Origin: Berberis thunbergii
Taxonomy: Eukaryota; Streptophyta; Magnoliopsida; Ranunculales; Berberidaceae
Assembly: GCA_003290165.1 (NCBI GenBank)
Contig: QNQO01008300.1
Location: 248,001 to 312,000 of the forward strand
Direction: 5' to 3'
Length of the DNA: 64,000 nucleotides
In this document: positions 10,921-20,842 of the stretch, piece by piece
Layout of the letters: each line of letters starts with the position of its first letter
How positions within the stretch are numbered: position 1 is the first letter of the stretch
Program-made: the position numbers and the translations under genes
Notes under the pieces: generated by a model
Told to the model about the DNA's origin: nothing
The model's input: the letters and a program-made list of their open reading frames with translations, nothing else
Database searches by the model: none

Positions 10921-10996
10921 CCACAGGTTACACTCACATACACCACCCAATCTTTCTCCCACAGGTTACACTCACATGCACCACCCAATCATTTTT
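10921..10996. repeat. 38-bp direct tandem duplication
   Basis: Copies at 10921-10958 and 10959-10996 both begin CCACAGGTTACACTCACAT and continue with CACCACCCAATC. Confidence 0.9.
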
Positions 10997-11103
10997 TACC
11001 TTTTTGTTTTTAACCTTCTCAAAAACAAAAACAAAAATTACTATTCATCTGCTTTTTCTCTCATTCTCTCTTCTCAAAAACAAAAACAACAGAAACAGTA
11101 TGG

Positions 11104-11350
11104 AAATTAAGGGTGGGCATGGTCCAGGATTGGGCTTGTCCGAATCCAATGAAACGAGACGGAACGGTTTGGGATAAAGAAATTTTATGAGCAAAATCGG
11201 TTTGAACCGGGGCAAAACCATGCTATCCTGTTTGAGCACGGAACGTTCTGGGATAAAGAAATTTTATGAGCAAAACCAGTTTGAATCGGGACAAGACCAT
11301 GCTATTTTGTTTGAGCAGGCCCAACCCAAATTCGATTTCAAATACAATTT
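11104..11350 (+). repeat. hAT-like terminal fragment with a 79-bp tandem duplication
   Basis: The start AAGGGTGGGCATGGTCC resembles the AGGGGTGGGCA tip of plant hAT MITEs (compare 56772). Two 79-bp copies (11159-11237 and 11238-11316) begin ACGGAACG and contain GGGATAAAGAAATTTTATGA. The other element end is not recognised on this side; the MULE inserted immediately downstream. Confidence 0.5.
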
Positions 11351-11359
11351 TTATTTAAA

Positions 11360-11460
11360 GGCAACAACTACCTCGCACCACCAAATCCTCTCTCTCACAC
11401 CAATCTACTCTCCCACACCATCTACTTACTTTCTCACACCACCATACTCTCTCACACTAC
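11360..11460 (+). repeat. left TIR of the MULE
   Basis: This is the recognisable inverted-repeat portion, paired with 18208-18307; the exact inner limit is approximate. It is rich in CTCTCACACCA-like motifs, also found at the ends of the foldback element at 34825. Confidence 0.8.
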
Positions 11461-12440
11461 CTATATAAATCAAAACCCATTCATTTTCAACCTTTTTTTC
11501 TCATCCTCCCTCTCCCACAACGGTTCCTCCCTCCCCCACATTCAAAATCCTTTCAAATCTCTCCCCACTTAAATCTTTGCAAATCTCCTTCCTCTCCCTC
11601 GAAAATCTCTAAAAAACCCATTCAAAATCGAAACTCTTAAGAAATTCAAAGTCTCCAAAACCTAAAAGCTGAAAAACGGTTTGTTTGGTTAAAAAATCTC
11701 TTGCAAAACGATTCTCTCTTGCACTCAAACTCTTCGGTAAGTAAGTTTTTCTACGGGTTTAAGATTTTTGTTTGTGAAGCATCCATTGTTTGCTTTTGTG
11801 TAATTGTTTCCATGTTTAAAGTAGAATTCTTTATGTTTTTTTGCAATAATGTTGGTATTTTTCTCCTTAGAATGTAGAGAAATGAGATATATATTGTTGT
11901 TTACATCCAAATTGGCTATAGTATTGCTTTAAAATAAATAGAATATTGTAAAAATAAAAATTGTCTTGAAGTATTTGTTTCCTTTTATTTGAAGGTTTAT
12001 CATGTTTTCTGTTGGTGGGGATGATGGAGGTGATGGAGGTAGAAGACGACCCATGACAGTCTTTGCTTGAAAACAGATAGTAGAAAGGGCAAAGAAGTGG
12101 TAAAAGAACAAAAAAAAATTAAGAAATGAACAAAATAGGGAGAAAGAAGTAAGGAGGAAGATGAGAGATGGGCAAATGAGGATTCAAATAGATCATTATG
12201 AAGCATACATATGAGTAGTTGTATCCCAAAGTTAAGCCCAATCACAAAGGCAAGGAGGTTCGAGTGGTGCAGGTGTTGGACATCAACATGAGGAGTTAGA
12301 GGAGGAAACAGAGGATAAGGAGTGTTGGATATCAACATGAGGAGTTAGAAGAGGAAGCGGAGGATGAGGAGGAAGCAAGTGATGAGGAGGAAGCAGAGGA
12401 AGAAGGGGAAACAGAGAAGAATGGTAACGAAAGAGAAGAA

Positions 12441-14222
12441 TCCAGACGAGATTTTTATCCCGGTGGTCCTGTGGATTGTTCCACATTAGTTGATACCATG
12501 GCCATATTTTTCATGCCATTTGGGATGGTGAGCCGGTAAGTCAACATTTTTAGTTGGTTAAATTATATAAGCGAGTTATTTATATATATTTGGACATTGA
12601 TTTACTTAATGTATGTGTTTCCTGTATTTAGGAACGAGGCGCATTGTGGTGTCGGCATCAATATAGGAACTTCATAGATTGGGATTTGAAAAAAGAGTCG
12701 AGGAATATAAAGAGAATAGTCTACAATAGTGGTCTGTATCACTTGGTTAAATATCATAGGGTACGCCCTGACAATGTGATAATTTGTGCTCTCACGGAGC
12801 GTTAGCATCCTAAGACCAACACTTTCCACCTACCTTTTGGAGAGATGACCATCACCTTGGATGATGTCTACCATATAACTCATTTGCCGAATTCTTGGTA
12901 AGTCGGTTAGAATGACGAATATAGTGACAGTATATGAGTGTGTTGCATTATTGGTGGATGGTTTGGAGATTGATAGTAAAAAAGCAAAGGCCCATTGCAA
13001 GAAACATGGGAAATCTATGGAAATGAGGTTTATTCAGGACCACTGTTGTAGACTAGCCACGGACGTTGATTCTCTTGAAAGAAAACAACAAGTGTGCAGG
13101 GGTTACTTGTTGTTTCTTCTGGGTATGACTATTTGCCGATAAAAGTGGAGCAATGGTTCATATTGAATATTTGAAGATGCTGATGGAGGTGGTTGATGTA
13201 AACAAGTGTGCATGGGGCATAGCAGGTTTGGCACTCTTGTTTCGTCAGTTCAGCGGCGCTACCAGAGAGGGAACGAGGCAAATTGTTGGATATTTGCCTC
13301 TTTTGGAGGTATGTTTCGAAAAAAAAATTCAGTTACTCTAATTATATATAATAATTTCATAATCTTTGTTTATGATTTATTTTTTATAGGCATGGATATA
13401 TGACCACTTTAGACTATGGGGTAATGCAAAACAGTCGTGGAATGCTAGACTCCTCACCATAGCTAAGTGGGAACCCCCACACTTTATAGGGGTTTTGGAC
13501 GAACAAATCATCACTCTTAGGGAGCTTCTCGATGATTTATCTCCTGAAGAGGTAAAAATGCATCTTTAAGTTAAACAAAATTTTTGTATGTGTCATATAT
13601 TAATAACCTAATAATTATAATTCGTAGGTACTTTTTGACCCTTATGTGGAGTCCAAGAGAAACACTCCCCTTCATGCCATCACATGGTTCACAGGATGTC
13701 TATTGTACCGCGATATAAAAAATGATATCACCCCGATAGAGTTATGAGACAAATGGGAAAGGTACAAGTCATCCCAGCCCATCCAATCCAAGCCGAAAGG
13801 AAGAATAGAGTTATATCCGACAAACACTACTTCGTCCAGTATGAGGTGTTGGCTTCGTTCGCTCGAAGGTGACATTATAGTGTTGTGCCACCTAACCAAC
13901 AAGGTGTCGACGCGAAGCAGCCATGGGACAGTGCAGTGGATTACTTGAATTGATTTCACCGCATTCCCATCCCTTCATACAACCACCGAGCAAGAGGAGA
14001 AGTTTTCCCCTAAGAAAACTTTTGTTTATTTCAAATAAGAGGGTAAGTACTTACATTTTACTTTATGTATTTTAAAATATTTACATGGTTTGCACTAAAA
14101 TCTAATGTTTCAGTGCAGAAAATTGTTATTGTCATGCCCGTGACTTGATCAACGCCTCCATTGAAAAAGGGGCGAACGTCGACAAGTTAATTTTGCTTAG
14201 CCGGCCAAAATAGAATACGGGA
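12441..14222 (+). pseudogene. plant mobile domain (PMD, MAIN-like) protein, degenerate
   Basis: Several exons encode blocks of the plant mobile domain found in MAIN/MAIL proteins and in transposons: FYPGGPVDCSTLVD and HAIWDGEP (exon to 12535); ERGALWCRHQYRNFIDW, TFHLPFGEMTITLDDVYH (from 12632); CAWGIAGLALLFRQFSG (about 13210-13255); AWIYDHFRLWGN (from about 13390); and VLFDPYVESKRNTPLHAITW (from about 13629). Introns are GT...AG. A TAG at 12803-12805 replaces a Trp codon, and frame changes occur near 12900 and 13740. Located in a MULE, it is the transposon-associated PMD type, not a host MAIN gene. Function is unknown. Confidence 0.8.
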
Positions 14223-14577
14223 TTTGCTAGATGAAATGTCTATGCCCGTTACCGTGGAACAAGTGAAAGAAGAGCATGACGTTCGTACTAGTGTTGACAG
14301 TGGTAAAGATTCTATGTTTGGAGGCGATAAAAAATTTTGTTTTGTTCGGTGGTTTTATGTTTTATTCAATGATTATATGTATTCATGGCTATGGAGGAAT
14401 TTTGTAAACTAAATATTTTCATTTTTATTCAAAGCTTGTTACTTAATTTTTCTATTCAAAGCTTGTTACTTAATTATGTTCTATTCAAGTATCTATGTAT
14501 TCATGGTGGTGGATATGAGAATTGAGAGATTGTTCTATCCTGTTTGAATGACGGGTAGAAAACAAGTTTAAGAACAA

Positions 14578-14925
14578 AATTTCATTGTTTCACAGTTAAA
14601 AAGAAGCATAAGAAAATATCAGGAAAAAAAAAGAACAAGAACAACTTAAAAAAAATAAGAAAAATCATAAGAAGAAGCATTGAAGAAGAACCTTCGAATA
14701 CATAGAAAATTTCAAAAAGAATAAGCATAAGAAGAAGAAGCTTTGAATAGATAGAAAATTTCAGAAAGAATAAGCATAAAAAGAAGAAGAAGAAGCATAA
14801 GAAGAAGACCTTCTACCCTCAGAATAAGAAGAAGCATTGATAAGAAGAAAAAGCATTGAAGAAGAAGAAAAAAAGCATAAGAAGAAAAAGAAGTATAAAA
14901 AGAAGAACCTATGGGCATCCTAAGT
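14578..14925 (+). repeat. A/G-rich low-complexity tract
   Basis: Almost pure purine sequence made of AAGAAGAAGCATAAGAA-type units. It makes a spurious hydrophobic Phe/Leu/Tyr-rich ORF on the minus strand. Confidence 0.9.
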
Positions 14926-15004
14926 TTAAAACCAAGTTTAAGAACAAAATTTTAAAAAAAAATTGTAAAATTTGTACTATTCGCAATGGACAATGCCAAC
15001 TATC

Positions 15005-15545
15005 ATGGTTTAGTCGCATTTGAAACTGCGAACAGAACATGTTTCAAAAGTTGTCTCTGTTCACATTTGGTACTGCACAAAACTTAAGTTTGGTCAAGTA
15101 TTTGCTGTGAAGGATCCAAGTTTCATCGCAGAGCCTGCTACGAAGAATCAAGGTTTGTTCGTAGTGCCTACTACGAACACAACTTTGGTTTTCAAATTTT
15201 TTTTTCTGATCGCATTTACCAAAGCGTAGAACCAGGGATTAGTCGCAGTAGGGGCTGCAAAACTTCTTAGCTTCCTCGCAGTGGGTACTGCGAACTATTG
15301 ATAAATGGTCACAATGCCTACTACTAACATAAGTTTTTTTCAAAAAATTTACTGTTCGCAGCACAAAATGCGAATGTTTCTGATTTATGCGCAGACTATG
15401 CTGCGATGACTCCCACATTCTACGTTGTACATGCTGCAAACGATACCAACATTTTCGCATTCCCTGGTGCGAACAGTAAAAAATTTGAAAAATCCAGACC
15501 CTTCCGCCGTGGCCAATGCGAGGTTTGTGTGTTTGGTCGCATTGC
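15005..15545. repeat. array of about twelve ~20-bp imperfect palindromes
   Basis: Motifs of the form TTCGCAGTGNNTACTGCGAA recur every 30-60 bp. Clear copies are at about 15014-15032 (GTCGCATTTGAAACTGCGAA-like), 15157-15180 (TGTTCGTAG...CTACGAACA), 15278-15297, 15355-15374, 15389-15408 and 15452-15476, with degenerate ones between. The spacers differ, so the short palindrome itself recurs, not a longer unit. It lies in the non-coding middle of the MULE between two convergent genes. Confidence 0.75.
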
Positions 15546-16034
15546 CCACGGTGAATAGACCTGAAACCCTACAATTTTTTTTTTTCTGATAACAGAAAAT
15601 TTCAAAAATTTTCAAAGTAATTCAATTTTATACTTAGTTTTCAAATGTTTTGTTTACCTAGAACCTCGATGTGAAAGTTCCATGGTCTTAGATTGAGCTT
15701 ACTTGTCGCATGTTTTAGAGTCATTTCCACCTTTTTATATGATTTTTATCTGATTTTTTTTACTGATTCACAAAGTTGCATTCTCGCATCAAACATAAAC
15801 AAAATATCAAAGTAATATGAGTGAAATTTTGTATAATATATTAAAAATTATCGAAACATACAAGTCTTCCGTTGACAAAAATATACGGTGACTTGTCTTA
15901 CAAAACAATGCTTCGAATTTCGTTTACATTTGTCATTTACAACTTTTCATAAAATGTTTGGCAATATACAATATGTGCATCAGTCTATGGTCACCACCTC
16001 AGTCGACTTCTTCACCCTCTTCTTACTCTTCTCA

Positions 16035-16876
16035 TTAAACTTGTTCAACATCGTCGCACCAATACCGAGCTGGACATCGAAAGTACTCTTCAACAAGCGG
16101 GCCGAAGGAACATTTGACACTGCTAGGTTGGTACTGTTGGGGCAATGATGGGTTCGATTGCATATGCAAGACAATATAATGTCTGCTCTGAGCCAAGTAT
16201 GCCATGAAACATACGCATCCTGAGTCAAAATGTGGGGCTAAGTAAACATAGGGAAAACAAGTCGTGTTTTGGTTCCCATAACAAACGAAGACACACTGGT
16301 AACGGGTGGCTGCAAGCTCTAACATGTAGGGATCCATAAACCATTTTTCCCTATCAATCCGCATCTATTTTTTGGAATCACCAAAGCGTCCTTCACTCGT
16401 GCCACATGCAAGCCACAACGCTGCATTACACTCAAACTCCATCAATAGCTTTTTCGTACTTGTTTCCAACCATTTTCATCATCATACTGAAGGAACTTGG
16501 AAATGCATTGGAATCCACAGTTACTGTCACCTGGGACGTTGACAACATCATAAACATAATCCTGTATCCAAGACGAAATCTGTCGCATCAATCTATTGTT
16601 ATGAATTATCGCCTTCTCCTTTTTTACTGACACTTTCTTACTCTTGCCTTTCATTTCTCCTTGTGCCATGGCGTATTCGTGACCCGAGTGATCCTTTAAT
16701 GGACTTCTCGTGCTTAGCAAACTTCTTATTTTCGGTCTCCCCTTTCCAGCCAAAGGTGTCACTGGTTCAACCATGACATTGTCACCCGGAGAAGTCAACT
16801 CGATAAGCTTCCTCTTCATGACCAACTTCTTATCAAGACTTGACTCATTGAACCTATTCATACGGGCATCAAACAC
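16035..16876 (-). pseudogene. OTU-type cysteine protease domain of the MULE protein
   Basis: Minus-strand translation from 16876 gives a Lys/Arg-rich linker, then DVVNVPGDSNCGFQCISKFL, matching the OTU protease catalytic D-x-N-C signature. A second frame (16364-16035) supplies the rest, including KWFMDPYMLELAATRYQCVF and SRHYIVLHM, where the His fits the catalytic position. A frameshift separates the two parts around 16440-16365. OTU domains fused to or following a MULE transposase are known in plants; the original activity would be deubiquitination, but this copy is broken. Confidence 0.8.
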
Positions 16877-17109
16877 TGGGTCTATAATTACATCGCCACA
16901 TTCACGAATAGGTGTTGTGCCAAGCTACAACCAATACTTGTCAACGGTGCGTACTGGAATTTGCCCTGTGGGAGTTAGATAACCTATAAGTTCATTAGCG
17001 CAAGGTAATCCATGCGTCGTTTGAAGCACACAACCACACTTTACAGGGTCAACCCCCACACTTTCACACCTCAGAATTTATGCATTTATCAAATCAATTG
17101 CCCTGCACG

Positions 17110-17942
17110 TCACCGGCCCATGAAGTAAGAAAATAGAGTGAAGTTATGACTATACTGGAATGACGACTCTATCTCAATCAGTTGGACTTCGATCATTTCA
17201 TGTATTTTTTTCCAGACATTAAGAAATATTCCCTGAGAGTTTTCCAACGAGTGCTTCAACTTCGAGTGTGCACCTTCAACTCGACTCGATGTGCGTTGTC
17301 CAAAATGCATAAATTTATCCGTCCATGCATAGACATAGTGCACACTCGGGTCGAGTTGAAGGTGCACACTCGGGTCAAGTACTTTGTCTATGCATGGACA
17401 TGTATTATAACAATGAAAAATGGTGAAAACGAAATAAGTAAAAACTTACATACCTCGTCCATAACAAATAAATGACTATCATCGGCTACGAGTACCAATG
17501 CTCTTTCTTCATTGTTATTGTCAACATTATCATCAACTTTCTGCATAATGAATCAATTTATAATTAGTTTCATAACAATAATATCATCAAATTTTAATAA
17601 CAACATTATCATCAAATTGTAATTTACTTAACAAGATAATGATGGTTACCTCTAAATGGCTCATCTCTGGGCTTTCAAGATCTTTAAAAGGCATCTTCAT
17701 GTCTATTACATCCATTATAAATTCCTATGCACCAATGCATCATAAAAAAATCGATCACTTATTTTGAAAAATACAAAATAAATAAAATTACATGCAAAAT
17801 AAATGAAATTTTTTTGGCAAATTACCTCCATTGAAAAGGATTGTCCTTGCTCTTTGGATTGATATTTTTCTGCACCCTCATGAAAACCCTTAGAATCTTC
17901 ATTTCTAACATCATCAACTTCACTAAACCCTTTCATTTTCAT
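17110..17942 (-). pseudogene. MULE transposase remnant, catalytic core deleted
   Basis: From ATG at 17942 the minus strand encodes an acidic N-terminus (MKMKGFSEVDDVRNEDSKGF), followed by short exons including KVDDNVDNNNEERALVLVAD (about 17540-17480). The next recognisable block (17367-17110) has KFMHFGQRTSSRVEGAHSKL and EMIEVQLIEIESSFQ, the conserved C-terminal region of MULE transposases that precedes OTU in this family. The DDE catalytic domain is missing between them, at a site carrying an inverted duplication. The element is therefore non-autonomous now. Confidence 0.8.
17263..17399. repeat. interlocked inverted duplications in the transposase remnant
   Basis: CGAGTGTGCACCTTCAACTC (17263-17282) reappears inverted at about 17351-17372, and TCCATGCATAGACA (17322-17335) reappears inverted at 17385-17398. 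Together they form a snapback structure at the transposase deletion junction. Confidence 0.85.
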
Positions 17943-18207
17943 CTAATGAAGTGAACTAGGTCTTCCAATGTGATGTGGACTTTAGTGAAATGCAAAGGAA
18001 GAGGGAGAGAATGCAAAGGAAGAGGAAGAGGAACACGATTTTAGGGCCAATGCGAAGAGAAAGAGATAGGGAAGAGGAAGAGAATGCAACCTTGCGAAGA
18101 TGAGAGGTTGGTCGTGGAGTGTGGAACGAATCATAGCAGGGAGTGCGAAGAATGAAGGAGGGAGAAAGTCGATTTGGTGCCTTTTTTTCGTTTCTCTGTT
18201 TGAGATT

Positions 18208-18307
18208 TTGAGGTTTTAAGCTATTTATTGGTGGTGTGAGAAAGTAATGAAAAAAATGGTTTGGTAGTGTGAGAGAGAGGAAGTGGTTGTGCGAGGCAGT
18301 CGTTGCC
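18208..18307 (-). repeat. right TIR of the MULE
   Basis: Inverted partner of the left TIR. It contains GTGTGAGAGAGAGGAAGTGG and GTGCGAGGCAGTCGTTGCC, and is followed directly by the TSD copy TTATTTAAA. Confidence 0.85.
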
Positions 18308-18329
18308 TTATTTAAAACCCACAAATTTC

Positions 18330-18743
18330 AGCTAGGACAACTTCTAAGTAGAAAAGCTGCAAAATTATAATCATATTTTGTTCAACAAATCATTATGTTT
18401 CCTTAATTGGTTCTCATTAACACCAAGCCAACGCATTAAGAACCAAAAAGTTGAGCAAGACATAAGACTTGCATGTAACAACAAGGCAAAACAACCATTA
18501 ACAACAAACATATTACATAGAACATATAACAACAGATTATAAGCTCATTAAATGTCTTCCATGCTAAATAAAATCAATGTCAAATGACCCAAAATAAGCT
18601 AATATTTAGTTGGATACCAAAAAGAAAGATTTTGAAACAGATGAAAGGTATGAATCCTAGTTTTCTTAGATTTACTTCTCACATACGAAATCCCTCTTAA
18701 TACGCAACACAATAAACCTACTAAAGAAACCCTGCAATCTAAT
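18330..18743 (-). other. possible 3' UTR of the eL40 pseudogene
   Basis: This AT-rich stretch follows the eL40 stop codon on the minus strand and has features of a transcript tail (TGTTGTTATATGTTCTATG). No poly(A) tract marks an end, so retrocopy origin is unproven. No coding frame. Confidence 0.4.
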
Positions 18744-18905
18744 CTACTTGATCTTCTTCTGGTTGTTGTGACCACACTTCTTTTTCCTGCAGTTCACAGC
18801 ATGGGGATGGAGACGAGCATAACATTTGTGACATATCATCTTATCTTGATTGTATTTTCTAGCCAAAGCCATCAAATAAGGCTCGATAATCCAACCACGA
18901 AGCCA
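18744..18905 (-). pseudogene. ribosomal protein eL40 (ubiquitin-eL40 fusion) fragment
   Basis: Minus-strand translation gives [18 protein letters not shown] followed by [19 protein letters not shown] and [14 protein letters not shown], then TAG at 18744-18746. This is eL40 of the large ribosomal subunit, made in nature as a ubiquitin fusion; LRG(G) is the ubiquitin C-terminus. All four zinc-binding Cys remain, but several conserved residues differ and about five residues are missing after CGH. Only a few codons of ubiquitin remain upstream. It lies between the MULE and the gypsy LTR, so it is a captured or retroposed fragment. Confidence 0.85.
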
Positions 18906-19091
18906 TCAAAGAAGCCGAATAACCATAGAAGGATCTAACCCACCAAAAAAAATAAGAATAATAACATACCAGTGGTGCTTGCCTGTTTTGTACTCGATTG
19001 ATGGTGAACAGTCGGCGTCCTATATAGTGGATTGATGGTTAAGGGCTGGCGGTGAGCATGAGGTGGAAGTAAGGGAGAGAGAGGAGAAGAG

Positions 19092-19514
19092 TGTTACGAC
19101 CCTAGCCAAAAGAAAAAAGAGAATAGAAAAAGTTGTTGAAAAGATGTTGAAGACTGGATGAAAGATGTTGTTGTTGTGCTATTTTCAAGTGGGAAAAGAA
19201 GCAGGAGTTGTGGCACTAGTTCCTGAAATGGAATTCAAATAAACGGGTACCTTAGTCATTAGAGAAATATAGTTAGTTAAACTCTTGAGATGAGAACACG
19301 TGTAAGGCAGAGATGTATTTTGTTTCAATTTTTGTTACCACTGCGGCTTTAAAAGAGAGACAGAGAGCTGACCTGTAGGCATGAATTGAGTTGTAAAAGT
19401 AGGTCTTCTGGTTCAGAGAGCCATTAGAAGCGTTCTTAAGTTTTTCTTTTATAAGATCCATTATTTTCTTTGTGATTTCCTTTCTCATCAGTACATTAGA
19501 GTTTGGATCTGACA
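19092..19514 (+). repeat. 5' LTR of the chromovirus
   Basis: Aligns along its length with the 3' LTR, for example GGGTACCTTAGTCATTAGAG in both, with scattered substitutions and small indels (a GTTGTTGAAAAGAT segment present only here). It starts TGTTACGACC and ends TCTGACA. Confidence 0.95.
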
Positions 19515-19516
19515 TT

Positions 19517-19530
19517 TGGTATCGAAGCCA
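19517..19530 (+). promoter_or_regulatory. primer binding site
   Basis: TGGTATCGAAGCCA two bases after the 5' LTR resembles a diverged tRNA-Met complement (TGGTATCAGAGC...). Confidence 0.75.
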
Positions 19531-19573
19531 TAAACCCTAGACCTGTGATTGATTAAATCCTTGCAAGAAAACC

Positions 19574-20357
19574 ATGGAAACTTGATCAAAAGATGTTGAC
19601 TCATTTATGAAGGAAACAAAAAAATAATTGGCTGAGAACACTGGAAACATATATCAAATGAAAAGTGAATTCAAAAAGATTTCACAGGCCCAAGAAATGC
19701 TAGAAAAGAAATTGGACACCCGATTTGAATAACTGATGCATCTAATCCAAATCCAGCAAGGAAACACTGGAGTGGCTAATTCCAGTAGGAGCACTACTAC
19801 ACAACAACCTGGAATCGTCCAATCATCTAGCCCATGAGCATCAACTTCCAATAGATTTGATGGAGTTCAGCAACCAAGAGTGTTGCACATTCAACTGGAG
19901 TTCTTGAACCAACTATTAAATCCTTCTCCCAACATCCTTGGGAGAACTCAGGAAATGCTTCTAGACTTCCAAAACTGGATTTCCCAAAGTTTGATGGCCT
20001 AAATCCTAGATCATGGGTTAAGAAAAGTGAAAGGTACTTCACCTTCAATCAAATTTTAGATGAAAACAAAGTAAACATTGCTTCAATACATCTTGTTGGG
20101 AAGGCAGTCATGTGGTTCTTAGACTATCAAATGGGCAAAGGAGTGATGAACTGGGATGTGTTTGCGAATGATGTGTGTGAAAGGTTTTAGGAGGTTGTCC
20201 TAAAGAACTATGTGGACTCTTTCAATAAACTGAAACAAGAAGCATCAGTTAGTGATTACTTTGACAAGTTTGAAGAATTGAAATCACTAATGTTGTCTCA
20301 TAAACAACACTTGGATGGAAACTAGCTTCTTGAGTGGTCTGAAATCTGAGATTAAGA
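19574..20357 (+). pseudogene. chromovirus gag, N-terminal part
   Basis: Plus-strand frames read KLDFPKFDGLNPRSWVKKSE, then IASIHLVGKAVMWFLDYQMG and YFDKFEELKSLML, the usual gag core. In-frame stops occur (for example TAG in CERF*EVV near 20189). The frame is interrupted at about 20357 by the CACTA-like element and resumes at 22708. Confidence 0.85.
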
Positions 20358-20801
20358 TACTACAATAATTAAGGCATTTTTCAAGAAAAAATTTCCTTGA
20401 CAAAAATCAAAATTTTGTTGGAAAAAAATTTTAACAAGGAAAAAAAAAATCATTATTGGGTTCGTGGAGGCATCCCCGTAGCTAAAGATTTTTACCAAGG
20501 AATTACATTTTTGTTGGTAAAACAATTGATAAGTCAAGGAAAGACGGTGTTGGTAATACTGACAACTACCAGGGAAATTCGTTGGTAAAAATCAAATAGT
20601 TTTACCAACAAATTGTTTTGTTGCAAGAAAACTTTGTTTACCTATGAATTTTTTTCTCAAAAAAACTTAGAATCTTCAAGGAAAATTGTCGTGGGAAAAT
20701 GTAACTACCTTTATCATAGAACTTTTTCGTTTTTAAAATGAATGTATATCAATGAAAGTTATCATAGGTACTGTTAACAATTACTAAGGAAATTATTTTC
20801 A

Positions 20802-20842
<41 letters not shown>

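Larger units (their letters stand above)
11360..18307. mobile_element. Mutator-like element (MULE), complete, ~6.9 kb
   Basis: The ends are terminal inverted repeats: the left end GGCAACAACTACCTCGCACC matches the reverse complement of the right end, GGCAACGACTGCCTCGCAC. Similarity continues through CT-rich TCTCTCTCACAC-type sequence for about 100 bp. A perfect 9-bp duplication TTATTTAAA flanks it (11351-11359 and 18308-18316), the size diagnostic of Mutator elements. Inside are a plus-strand plant-mobile-domain gene and a minus-strand transposase/OTU-protease gene, both decayed, and a palindrome array between them. Long subterminal pyrimidine-rich regions are a known MULE trait. Confidence 0.93.

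Noticed and set aside
14712..14918. minus-strand ORF resembling a membrane protein (Leu/Phe/Tyr-rich)
   Set aside because: It is the complement of an A/G-rich low-complexity tract.
15005..15545. CRISPR array
   Set aside because: Repeats are short diverged palindromes with uneven spacing in plant DNA; no direct repeat of CRISPR type and no cas genes.
16035..16876. host otubain-like gene
   Set aside because: It lies inside a TIR- and TSD-bounded MULE, next to transposase sequence, and is frameshifted.
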